This document shows positions 16,458 through 24,334 of a stretch of 64,000 bases of DNA, one piece after another. This stretch comes from Chryseosolibacter sp964532595. GTDB taxonomy: Bacteria > Bacteroidota > Bacteroidia > Cytophagales > Cyclobacteriaceae. The notes beneath the pieces were generated by a model. The model saw nothing but the letters and a program-made list of their open reading frames with translations. It did not search any database and was not told the origin of the DNA. A program made the translations under genes and the position numbers. The first letter of the stretch is position 1; every line of letters starts with the position of its first letter. Where the stretch lies: positions 62,001-126,000 of the forward strand of contig CAZHIQ010000005.1 of NCBI GenBank assembly GCA_964532595.1, in the 5' to 3' direction.

Positions 16458-18319
16458 TACTTGCCGAGGTATACAGTCAGGATAGAGATATCGGAGGGCG
16501 AGACGCCGCTGATGCGGGAAGCTTGTCCGATTGTTTGAGGTCGTATCTTTTTGAGTTTCTCCCTTCCCTCTGCTGATAGTGCTTTTACCCGGTCGTAGTC
16601 GAAGTCGCCTCTGATATGATAGTTCTCCAGGCTTTCGATCTTACGGGCGAGTTCTTCTTCCCGATTGATATAGGCTTCGTATTTGACGAATATTTCTACT
16701 TGTTCGAGGACTTCCGCCGAGTATTTTCCCAGGAGTTCGTTGAGGCGGTTATCGATTTTGCGGAGTTCGGGCATGCCGATATGGGGTCTACGCAAGAGAT
16801 TGACAACGGGGACCTTCTCACGAAGTGTGGCGGTATTGAGTGCTGAGAGGTCGGCATTTACCGTTTCGGGTTCCAGTTTTATGGTTTGGAGGGTTTTTAG
16901 CAGTTCTTCGATATCGGCTTTTTTGTCGAGGAGGGCTTTCATTCGTTCATCTGAGGCCAGGCCGAGGCGGTGTCCTTTTTCCGTGAGACGAAGGTCGGCA
17001 TTATCCTGACGTAGGAGTATGCGATATTCTGCGCGCGAGGTGAACATCCTATAGGGTTCCTGAGTGCCTTTGTTAACCAGGTCATCGATGAGAACGCCGA
17101 TATAGGCTTCGGAGCGTTTGAGGATGAACGGATCCTGTTCGTGAACTTTATTGTGGGCATTGATTCCGGCCATCAGACCCTGACAGGCGGCTTCTTCGTA
17201 GCCAGTGGTGCCGTTGATTTGTCCTGCGAAGAAGAGGTTTTCAACGAGTTTGGTCTCAAGTGTGAGTTTGAGCTGTGTGGGTGGAAAATAGTCGTATTCG
17301 ATGGCGTATCCGGGGCGGAACATCTTGGCATTCTCAAATCCTGGAATTTTTCGGAGCGCGCGATACTGGACGTCTTCCGGAAGCGAGGTAGAGAAGCCGT
17401 TTACGTAGATTTCGATTGTCTCCCACCCTTCCGGCTCGACGAATATCTGATGGCGGTCGCGCTCAGCGAAGCGGTTGATTTTATCTTCGATTGATGGGCA
17501 ATAGCGGGGGCCGAGGCCTTTAATGCGGCCCTGGAACATGGGGGAATCGTCGAAACCTTTCTCCAACTCCTGGTGAACGTCCTTATTTGTGTAGGTAATC
17601 CAGCAGCTGAGTTGTCGTTTGAGCGGTTTTGTATCAGTGTAAGAGAACTTGCCGGGGTTTTCATCTCCTGGTTGTTCTTCCATCTTTGAATAGTCGAGTG
17701 AACGGCCGTCGATCCGGGGTGGCGTACCGGTTTTCATACGTCCCGCTTCAAAGCCGAGTTGGATGAGCTGTTCCGTGATTCCCTTCGCTGCACGTTCCGC
17801 AGTGCGTCCCCCGCCGAAGTTCTTCGTCCCGATGTGAATAAGCCCGTTGAGGAAGGTCCCATTTGTCAGAACCACGGCCTTACCCTCGATTTCGAGGCCG
17901 AGGCTCGTCCTCACTCCTGCTACCCGACCGTTCTTAACGATGAGACCGGTAACCATTTCCTGCCAGAAGTCAACGTTCGGTAAGCGCTCTAATTGGAGGC
18001 GCCACTCCTCGGCAAAGCGCATACGGTCGTTTTGAGCCCGGGGACTCCACATAGCAGGTCCTTTGGACCGGTTGAGCATGCGGAACTGGAGCATGGACTT
18101 ATCTGTGACGATTCCCGACAGACCGCCGAGCGCGTCGACCTCGCGGACAATCTGACCCTTGGCAACACCACCCATCGCGGGATTGCAGGACATTTGAGCG
18201 ATCGTGGACATGTTCATGGTGGCCAGGAGCACCCGCGAGCCCATTTTTGCAGCCGCTGCAGCCGCCTCACAGCCGGCGTGGCCGGCCCCGACTACTATTA
18301 CATCGTAAGAAGGAAACAT
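16457..18319 (-). CDS. mnmG: tRNA uridine-5-carboxymethylaminomethyl(34) synthesis enzyme MnmG (GidA)
   Basis: MnmG works with MnmE to add the carboxymethylaminomethyl group to the wobble uridine of several tRNAs, using FAD, NADH and methylene-tetrahydrofolate. The 620-residue length is standard. The N-terminal FAD-binding VVGAGHAGCEAA, the family segments CNPAMGGVAKGQIVREVDALGG and MLNRSKGPAMWSPRAQ (split here for length), and EYRILLRQDNADLRL are all present. The C-terminal helical domain, which contacts MnmE, is complete. The gene starts 42 bp from the first of two parS-like palindromes. In E. coli gidA lies beside oriC, which fits the origin signals here. Confidence 0.97.
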   Translation of the reverse strand: MFPSYDVIVVGAGHAGCEAAAAAAKMGSRVLLATMNMSTIAQMSCNPAMGGVAKGQIVREVDALGGLSGIVTDKSMLQFRMLNRSKGPAMWSPRAQNDRMRFAEEWRLQLERLPNVDFWQEMVTGLIVKNGRVAGVRTSLGLEIEGKAVVLTNGTFLNGLIHIGTKNFGGGRTAERAAKGITEQLIQLGFEAGRMKTGTPPRIDGRSLDYSKMEEQPGDENPGKFSYTDTKPLKRQLSCWITYTNKDVHQELEKGFDDSPMFQGRIKGLGPRYCPSIEDKINRFAERDRHQIFVEPEGWETIEIYVNGFSTSLPEDVQYRALRKIPGFENAKMFRPGYAIEYDYFPPTQLKLTLETKLVENLFFAGQINGTTGYEEAACQGLMAGINAHNKVHEQDPFILKRSEAYIGVLIDDLVNKGTQEPYRMFTSRAEYRILLRQDNADLRLTEKGHRLGLASDERMKALLDKKADIEELLKTLQTIKLEPETVNADLSALNTATLREKVPVVNLLRRPHIGMPELRKIDNRLNELLGKYSAEVLEQVEIFVKYEAYINREEELARKIESLENYHIRGDFDYDRVKALSAEGREKLKKIRPQTIGQASRISGVSPSDISILTVYLGK

Positions 18320-18361
18320 ATCGTTATTTCTGTATAATCTTTAGCACACCGGGGGGACAAT

Positions 18362-18377
18362 GGTTCCACGTGGAACA
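18362..18377. other. parS: parS-like ParB-binding site 1 (one mismatch)
   Basis: GGTTCCACGTGGAACA differs from the consensus TGTTNCACGTGNAACA only at the first base. The central 14 bp are a perfect palindrome. It lies between mnmG and ybeY, in non-coding DNA, 43 bp from site 2. ParB bound at parS normally organises the origin region for segregation. Confidence 0.82.
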
Positions 18378-18419
18378 TTGCTGCTTTACTCCCGCGAAAT
18401 ACGGAATCGCCGCTTCACA

Positions 18420-18435
18420 TGTTCCACGTGGAACA
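18420..18435. other. parS: parS-like ParB-binding site 2 (perfect match)
   Basis: TGTTCCACGTGGAACA is a perfect 16-bp palindrome matching the ParB/Spo0J consensus TGTTNCACGTGNAACA. It sits 6 bp beyond the ybeY stop codon. No other full match was seen in the window; other CACGTG cores lack the flanking arms. Finding two sites in one small gap makes chance unlikely. Confidence 0.88.
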
Positions 18436-18441
18436 CCCGTT

Positions 18442-18873
18442 TTAGTCCCGGACTTGGCGCAAAGATAGACAAGCATCTTCTTTTTTGCGCATGGCCGATT
18501 TCTCAGCTGGGGTCTTGTCCCCGTACCCCAGAAGGTGCAAGACCCCGTGTATAATCACACGGTGGAGTTCGTCATCGAAGGGCACTCCCAGCTTTTCTGC
18601 GTTTTCCTTAATGCGGTCAATGCTAATAAAGATATCGCCTTCGATGGCCCCGTCGCTCTCCCTGTTGTCGAACGTAATGATGTCGGTATAGGTGTTGTGG
18701 TTGAGGTATTGCTGATTAATAGTCAGCAGGTAGGTGTCGGAACAAAAGATGAAGTTCAGGTGTGCGAGTTCCTGGTTCTCGGAGTGAATAACCTTTTTTA
18801 TCCAAGCGCGGGTCTTACCAGGATGTTTGAGCTTGAACGAGATGTCTTGCTCGAAAAAGGATATAGTCGGCAT
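18442..18873 (-). CDS. ybeY: rRNA maturation RNase YbeY
   Basis: YbeY is a metal-dependent endonuclease involved in 16S rRNA 3'-end maturation and ribosome quality control. The 143-residue protein has the family core TDIITFDNRESDGAIEGDIF and the zinc-site helix H109-GVL-H113-LLGYGDK. In many bacteria the third ligand of HxxxHxxxxxH is a histidine; here it is an aspartate (about D119), a change I recall as common in Bacteroidota. The gene overlaps the upstream HATPase gene by one base and lies about 120 bp before mnmG with the parS-like sites in the gap. Confidence 0.93.
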   Translation of the reverse strand: MPTISFFEQDISFKLKHPGKTRAWIKKVIHSENQELAHLNFIFCSDTYLLTINQQYLNHNTYTDIITFDNRESDGAIEGDIFISIDRIKENAEKLGVPFDDELHRVIIHGVLHLLGYGDKTPAEKSAMRKKEDACLSLRQVRD

Positions 18874-19277
18874 TAGTTGTTCATATAGAAGCTGAGTTCA
18901 ACAATGCGGCCATTGTCTTTGAACTCGACTTCGTCTGACAAATGCTTCATGAGGAAGATTCCCCTGCCGCCGGGCTTTTCCAGGTTCTCGGGCGCCGTGG
19001 GATCGGGAAGGGATTCGTAATTGAAGCCGACGCCCTCGTCCTTAATGATGAATCGGATCATGCTCTCTTCTAACGACAAGCTCAAATACACGTTCTTGGC
19101 CTTGTTGCCACTGTTGCCGTGCTTGATAGCGTTGTTGACGGCTTCCGTCACCGCAATCATGATGTTGCCGTATATGTCATCGTCCAACTCAAACTTCTCT
19201 TTAGCATTGTCGATGAAACTCTCAATCATGCGGATGTTTTCCATTATCGACGGAACCTGAATACTGATCGTCTTCAT
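18873..19277 (-). CDS. HATPase_c-type ATP-binding protein (anti-sigma factor / RsbW-like kinase)
   Basis: This 134-residue single-domain protein has the GHKL ATP-binding boxes of RsbW-type serine kinases: the N box in AVTEAVNNAIKHGN, the G1 box DEGVGF and the G2 box GGRGIFLMKHL. Such stand-alone proteins bind or phosphorylate anti-sigma antagonists and partner-switching proteins, though no sigma factor or antagonist gene is next to it. It overlaps ybeY by one base and follows the DUF4175 gene by 16 bp, so these genes are probably co-transcribed. This pairing appears repeatedly in Bacteroidota as I recall. Confidence 0.85.
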   Translation of the reverse strand: MKTISIQVPSIMENIRMIESFIDNAKEKFELDDDIYGNIMIAVTEAVNNAIKHGNSGNKAKNVYLSLSLEESMIRFIIKDEGVGFNYESLPDPTAPENLEKPGGRGIFLMKHLSDEVEFKDNGRIVELSFYMNN

Positions 19278-19293
19278 GAATACTCTTATCGTT

Positions 19294-22200
19294 TCATTTT
19301 GTGGTGCCCATGCGTTTGAAATACTCGTTGACCTCCCGCTTGTAATATGGATACAACTTCGGCGGTACCGTCTTTAGCAATTCTACCTCTTTTTCCTTGA
19401 GGCGCAAATATTCTTCAAAAGCCTTCGGAATTTCTTTCTCATATTCTTTCGCCGTCTCCCCTTTCCGCTCTTCATCCATGTCCTGCTCCCTCATCGACTT
19501 CTCCGCATCAAGGAGTCGCGTAAGAATCTGACGCTGCCGCTCAATCATTTGATCACTCAAACGCTTGTTTACGAGATCCATCTCCGTCTGCTCCATCTGA
19601 CTCGGTAACTCACCGCCGGGCATCTGCCCCTCCTCCTTCATCTTCTCCTGCATCTCTTGAAGCGCCCGGCGAATACGCTCCTGTTCAGCAGCCATCTCCG
19701 CTAACTCCTCCGAAAGCTCCCGCCCGCTCTTGCCACTGTTCTTTAACTCCTCGATCCGACGATTTAACTGCTGCTGCATCTGACTCAAATTCGGCTTCTG
19801 TCCCTTCTTGCTCGAATTCTTCATAGACGGTTGCGCATTAGCCATCATCTGCATCATCATGTCAAAATGATTGTCGAGCATCAACGCCAGATTGTTGATC
19901 GAGGTCATCGTCAATTGCATCCCGCTAGAAGCCTGGGGGCGTCGCCGCTCCTTGTTCGATTCAATCACGCGGTTCATGTGATTGTTCAACTCATTGACTT
20001 CTCGGGTGATATACGAACCCATCATCGGATCCTTCTTTCCAAGCGCTAAGAGACTGTCCTCCAGAACTTTAGCGTCATCCTTCAGTTTGAGCTGAAGCTG
20101 AGCCAGCGTGTTGAAACGCGGATCGTTCTGCTGAAGCGCATTGAAATCCTTCATCAAAGACTCCTGGTCAAACGAGAGCTTAACCAACCCATGGATAATC
20201 TGACGTAGTGACTCGAGGTTTTGCATCTCCATCTCCATCATCATCGAACTCTGCATACCCTCCATCTGCTGCTGCATCTCCTTCATCTTATCCAACGCCT
20301 TCTGCTGGGGCTCTTTCGCTTTCGACGGACTATTTTGTTCGAGCATTTCCTGGCTCTGCTGCTGCTCGTCCCCGATCTCCTGCGACTGCTGCTCGTCGGG
20401 GAATTCTCCACGCTTGTTCAGTTCTTTGCCAAGCTCTTCCAACTCCTTAAGTTTCTCAACGGTCTCCTGGAAACGCTCCTTCACCTGCTGCTGGCGCCGA
20501 GCAAGATCCTCGCTACTGCGCGGTTGCTTGCTTTCGTCATTTCCCGCTGCATCATCTCCCTTTTCCTCTTCCCCGTCGCTCTCCTTTGAATCACTACTCT
20601 CCGCAAGGTCTTTCTCGTCGCGACGGCTGTCTTCTTTAGCATCCTTTTTGCGATCGCGCTTGCTTCTCGAAAGCTCCTCGGTCTGTTTCAGCAATTCTTC
20701 CTGCTTCTGAATGTGACTCCTAAGTTCATTCAGAGCAAGGTCCAGCTTAAAGTCAAATTGGAGTTGCTTGAAAAGCTCCAGCGTCCGGCTTAGCTCCTTC
20801 TCCAGATTGTCGGTGTTCTGATTCATCTTTTGCAGCAACTTCTGAATCTCCGACATGTCGGTCTTGTCGTGCAATAACTTCTTCAATTCATCAAACAGTC
20901 GTTTCGTCTCCTCATCAAGGAGCTCATCCATCAATTTCTGGATCTGCTCAGCTTTTTCGCGAATTCGCTCGTTCTGCTCCGTAAACGCATTTTTCTTTTC
21001 ATCCAGTAGTTTGTTTTGCTCGCGAAGCTTTTCGATCATCTGATCAAGACCTTCCTTCTGCTGAATGATATCCTCCAGCATTTTCTTATCCTGCCAATCC
21101 AGTGATTGTTTGCCCTTCAGCCTCTGATGTGCCTGGTCGATTTGCTTCTTTAGTTCATCAGCGCGCGTAGCCGTCTTACCTATCTGACTTTCAGTGCTTT
21201 GCTGGGATTTGCTGATTTCTGTTACCAGGCTTTCCGCCGACGGAACGTTAAAAGTGTACTTCGCTGACCGAGTCGATTTCCAGCCGTTGACGCCGTCGTT
21301 GTCCCAGACCTGTAGATAGTACTCCAACTGTTCGCCAGGTTTGAGGCGGAGCGAATCAACCGACCAGTTGTAGAAAAAGCTTTGCTGAAGCTGGTTCTTC
21401 GCAATTGGAATTGTAAACGATCCCCGACGAAGTTCGTCCCGTTCTTCGTCGGTCACCCGGAAGTGAAGTTTCAGCTGCGTGACACCATGGTCATCACTGA
21501 CAACGCCCCCGAGGAGGACGCGCTGGAACAAAACGGTGTCGCGAAGGTTGTTGACGGAAATCTGCGGATGCTGGTCTTTGACGACGTGAACGGTATAAGC
21601 GATGCGCTCCCGGTTGCGACTATGCTCGTTCTGCAGCCCGATTTCATAAAAGTCGTCGTCGGCAAAAGTCCGGGCAAATTGAAAGGTGTTTCCAGAACGC
21701 GCGAGTTGAATTTGTGTACTGTCGGACGCAAACGAAATAGTTGCGGAGTCAGCAAAAGCGGTGTTAATGTTCCAGCGGACGTTGGTACCCTCGGGTACTT
21801 CGAGAGTGCCGGCGTTCGTGAGTTTTTCATTGCTGCGCTGCAGGTACCGGGGAAATTCCAGCTCTACATTAAAACGGGTGAGTTCCGGGCGACGTACAAC
21901 TTTTAGATGGGCCGGCTCTGAGTAAAAGCCCGCAGCTTCAACCTGGAAATCGAAGGGCTGCTGAATCCGGTCAAACGTATAGGAAAACTTTCCCGGCGCG
22001 ACGGGGCTCAATTTCAGACGCTGATTTCTTGAAACAAGATATGCGCTTTGGGGCAAAGCTTTTCCCTGAAGTTCGACGTCCAACGTGAAGTTTTCATTGT
22101 AGAAGGCAGTCAAATTCTGGCCTATGATAAAGGCGAAAGGCGCTTCGGGCGTGTAGGCGCGATTGAAATGGACAATTCGCTCAGTGCTTCGAGTGAGGAT

Positions 22201-22719
22201 TTCTTTGTTGAAGACCAGGATGATCAGCACCAGAAGGACCGGAACAGCGAGATAGCGCAGGTGTTTACGGTTCTCTCCCAGATCGATGACGGAATCGAAA
22301 GCGATCGGTTCAAACTCACGCGCTTTTTGTTGCACACTGGCCATAGTCAGATCTGTGGGCCGCGGTGCCCGGTCGAGCTGGATGAAGTTTACAAGGCGAT
22401 CGTCAATTCCGGGGAGATACTTTCCGATGAGCCTCGCGCTGTCTTCTTCATTGAGACCCTTCCGCGCAAGCCAATAAGCCAGCGGTTCCCGGAGAAACCG
22501 CGCGACGCAGAACGCCGCTACACCGAAGAAGAAAAGAAAAATGAGAAAGCGTGCCCATTGACTGAGCCATAGAGTGTGTTCAAGGAGGGAAGCGATGACA
22601 AGATAGCCGAGAACGATGGAGAATGTCAGGATCGCACCCCGGATAAAAAGGTTGAGATAATACTTCCTTTGAAAAGACCTTATCTTTTCCCGAATGCGTC
22701 TTGTTCCGTCGCTCATCAT
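19294..22719 (-). CDS. Large membrane-anchored coiled-coil protein, DUF4175 family
   Basis: The 1141-residue protein begins with two hydrophobic segments (about residues 28-48 and 55-75: FIRGAILTFSIVLGYLVIAS, then FLIFLFFFGVAAFCVARFL), then a region of beta-rich extracytoplasmic sequence to about residue 490. The remaining 650 residues are extremely rich in E, K, Q, M and D and should form long coiled coils (for example QQQVKERFQETVEKLKELEE). This matches the DUF4175 family found across Bacteroidota, whose function is not established. Two consecutive ATG codons (22717-22719 and 22714-22716) can both start it. The composition makes plus-strand G/C skew unreliable across this gene. Confidence 0.8.
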   Translation of the reverse strand: MMSDGTRRIREKIRSFQRKYYLNLFIRGAILTFSIVLGYLVIASLLEHTLWLSQWARFLIFLFFFGVAAFCVARFLREPLAYWLARKGLNEEDSARLIGKYLPGIDDRLVNFIQLDRAPRPTDLTMASVQQKAREFEPIAFDSVIDLGENRKHLRYLAVPVLLVLIILVFNKEILTRSTERIVHFNRAYTPEAPFAFIIGQNLTAFYNENFTLDVELQGKALPQSAYLVSRNQRLKLSPVAPGKFSYTFDRIQQPFDFQVEAAGFYSEPAHLKVVRRPELTRFNVELEFPRYLQRSNEKLTNAGTLEVPEGTNVRWNINTAFADSATISFASDSTQIQLARSGNTFQFARTFADDDFYEIGLQNEHSRNRERIAYTVHVVKDQHPQISVNNLRDTVLFQRVLLGGVVSDDHGVTQLKLHFRVTDEERDELRRGSFTIPIAKNQLQQSFFYNWSVDSLRLKPGEQLEYYLQVWDNDGVNGWKSTRSAKYTFNVPSAESLVTEISKSQQSTESQIGKTATRADELKKQIDQAHQRLKGKQSLDWQDKKMLEDIIQQKEGLDQMIEKLREQNKLLDEKKNAFTEQNERIREKAEQIQKLMDELLDEETKRLFDELKKLLHDKTDMSEIQKLLQKMNQNTDNLEKELSRTLELFKQLQFDFKLDLALNELRSHIQKQEELLKQTEELSRSKRDRKKDAKEDSRRDEKDLAESSDSKESDGEEEKGDDAAGNDESKQPRSSEDLARRQQQVKERFQETVEKLKELEELGKELNKRGEFPDEQQSQEIGDEQQQSQEMLEQNSPSKAKEPQQKALDKMKEMQQQMEGMQSSMMMEMEMQNLESLRQIIHGLVKLSFDQESLMKDFNALQQNDPRFNTLAQLQLKLKDDAKVLEDSLLALGKKDPMMGSYITREVNELNNHMNRVIESNKERRRPQASSGMQLTMTSINNLALMLDNHFDMMMQMMANAQPSMKNSSKKGQKPNLSQMQQQLNRRIEELKNSGKSGRELSEELAEMAAEQERIRRALQEMQEKMKEEGQMPGGELPSQMEQTEMDLVNKRLSDQMIERQRQILTRLLDAEKSMREQDMDEERKGETAKEYEKEIPKAFEEYLRLKEKEVELLKTVPPKLYPYYKREVNEYFKRMGTTK

Positions 22720-22797
22720 CCAGACCGTTTAAGTAGAAAACGCAGGTTTCTTCGCAGGGTTTAACTTCCTAAAATTAATCAAAACCTAGCAGTGCTT

Positions 22798-23190
22798 TCA
22801 ACCCTGGTCGCCGGCCATATGGCCGTTTTCAGGCAGTGACCAGTCGTACTCCTTTTCAAAGTATTCAAGCACGTGCATCTTCAGTAGCCTTTCCTGCTCG
22901 AGTAAATCAAAATGGGGAAGTTTCTTTACCAGCGTCCAGTGCGGCCAGCCATCCTTATCCAGCCCCTCCAACTCATAGTATCCCGAGAGACTCAGCACCT
23001 TGCATATACCGATATGCATAAGGTCTTGTTTCTCTTCCTTGGAGAAAATTTTGGTGCCGTGGCCGAGCTCCTGAACCCCGATAAGGAACAGGACACCATT
23101 CAGGTCTTTGGGGCGTTTGCCTATAATGTTTTGGAGATCGCCCATGAGGGCACTCCACTTACGTTCAAGTTCGAGGTCGCGTTTAAACAT
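22798..23190 (-). CDS. Conserved hypothetical protein
   Basis: The 130-residue protein is soluble and has no signal peptide or transmembrane segment. It starts MFKRDLELERKWSALMGDLQ and has a conserved-looking middle (LFLIGVQELGHG, then HIGICKVLSLSGYYEL). The C-terminus is acidic. I recognise it as a type of small protein commonly seen in Bacteroidota genomes but know no function. It overlaps the AhpD-like gene upstream by 8 bp, a strong sign of co-translation, so a redox or stress link is possible but not shown. Confidence 0.75.
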   Translation of the reverse strand: MFKRDLELERKWSALMGDLQNIIGKRPKDLNGVLFLIGVQELGHGTKIFSKEEKQDLMHIGICKVLSLSGYYELEGLDKDGWPHWTLVKKLPHFDLLEQERLLKMHVLEYFEKEYDWSLPENGHMAGDQG

Positions 23191-23524
23191 GATTCAATTC
23201 CTCCCAGTATTCAAATCCCCGGCGCAAATGCGGAATTACAATGGTACCTCCAACAAGGGTGGCAAGTCCCATCGCCTCGTGTACCTGTTCGGTGCTAAGA
23301 CCAGCTTCGTGGCATTTTCCGAGGTGATATCGGACGCAGTCGTCGCATCGCAAGACAAGCGAACAGGTCAGACCAATAAGCTCCTTCGTGCGGACGTCGA
23401 GGCGCCCTTCTGTGTATGCATTCGTGTCGAGGTTAAAGATCCGTTTAATAAGCAGATTATCCGAACTCAGAACCTTTTCGTTCATCCGGCTGCGATATGC
23501 ATTGAAGTCTTCTACCTGTCCCAT
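23183..23524 (-). CDS. Carboxymuconolactone decarboxylase / AhpD-like protein
   Basis: This 113-residue protein has the all-helical CMD fold. The redox motif C-x-x-C is in LVLRCDDCVRYHLGKCHEAG, followed by the conserved histidine of the AhpD-type proton relay. The tail (EVHEAMGLATLVGG-like segment) is typical. Such proteins act as alkylhydroperoxidases or disulfide carriers; the true carboxymuconolactone decarboxylase activity is unlikely here because no aromatic-degradation genes are nearby. It overlaps the following hypothetical gene by 8 bp and diverges from comF with 37 bp between starts. Confidence 0.85.
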   Translation of the reverse strand: MGQVEDFNAYRSRMNEKVLSSDNLLIKRIFNLDTNAYTEGRLDVRTKELIGLTCSLVLRCDDCVRYHLGKCHEAGLSTEQVHEAMGLATLVGGTIVIPHLRRGFEYWEELNHV

Positions 23525-23561
23525 GGCATTTTGAGCTTAACCTCATTAAATTAGAATAAGT

Positions 23562-24287
23562 TTGGCAACAAAGATACTCCCGGTGGCCAATTCAACAGGC
23601 AACTCCGTTCTGGAGGATTTTCTTTCGCTGATTTACCCGCGCTATTGCCGCGGGTGTTACGGCAGTCTTGTCAAGGGCGAAGAGTACATCTGCAGTCAGT
23701 GCCTGCTTGAGATGCCCCGTTCCTATTACCATCTTCATCGGGAGAATCCCTTTTACCAGCGCCTGAGGGGGCGCTTGCCGGTCAGTCGCGTAATGACGTT
23801 GTACAAGTTTGTGAAGGAGAGCCGCGTGCAGCACATCTTGCATGCGCTCAAGTACAAGCAGCAGCCCGAACTGGGCGAGTTCCTGGGAAGAGTCTATGGC
23901 AAGGACCTGGCGGAGGCCGATTTTATGGATCAGTTTGATCTTGTTGTTCCCGTTCCTCTTCATATCACCCGCCGACGAATACGCGGATATAATCAGAGTG
24001 AGACGTTTGGTCGTGGGTTGGCGGATATCCTGGCCATTTCATGTGACGACACTACCATGCAGCGGCTATCGGCAAGTGATACACAAACCCGCAAAAGCCG
24101 GCTGAGTCGCTGGGCGAATGTCAGCCAGATCTTTTCAGTGGTCAAGCCGGAACGGGTCGAGGGAAAACGGGTTCTATTAGTGGATGATGTTGTGACGACC
24201 GGCGCGACATTGGAGGCCTGCGGCGTTTCCCTGCTTGAGGCCGGATGTGCCGAACTGAGTATGGCCTGCATCGCTGCCACGCAGTAG
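23562..24287 (+). CDS. comF: ComF-family phosphoribosyltransferase-like protein
   Basis: ComF proteins combine a zinc finger and a type I phosphoribosyltransferase domain and are linked to DNA uptake. The 241-residue product has four cysteines (C29, C32, C44, C47) in the expected finger and the PRPP-binding loop VLLVDDVVTTGATLEACG near residue 204. The best start is a TTG at 23562; no ATG precedes the finger and a GTG at 23583 is an alternative. In Bacteroidota ComF may serve natural competence or a purine-salvage-like role. It is a single gene, convergent with gldJ, with a strong hairpin between the stops. Confidence 0.88.
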   Translation: MATKILPVANSTGNSVLEDFLSLIYPRYCRGCYGSLVKGEEYICSQCLLEMPRSYYHLHRENPFYQRLRGRLPVSRVMTLYKFVKESRVQHILHALKYKQQPELGEFLGRVYGKDLAEADFMDQFDLVVPVPLHITRRRIRGYNQSETFGRGLADILAISCDDTTMQRLSASDTQTRKSRLSRWANVSQIFSVVKPERVEGKRVLLVDDVVTTGATLEACGVSLLEAGCAELSMACIAATQ

Positions 24288-24297
24288 GGCAAAAAAA

Positions 24298-24316
24298 AGC
24301 CCCGCATTGCGGGGCT
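24298..24316 (-). terminator. Rho-independent terminator downstream of gldJ
   Basis: The sequence AGCCCCGC-ATT-GCGGGGCT forms an 8-bp GC-rich stem with a 3-base loop. On the minus strand it is followed by eight T (positions 24291-24298 read as A on plus), the standard intrinsic terminator. It lies 19 bp beyond the gldJ stop. On the plus strand it may also stop comF, less efficiently. Confidence 0.9.
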
Positions 24317-24334
24317 CGATTAATCTTAACTTTC

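Noticed and set aside
22861..22880. CACGTG core that might be another parS site
   Set aside because: Flanks read AAG and CAT, not the parS arms, and it is inside a coding region.
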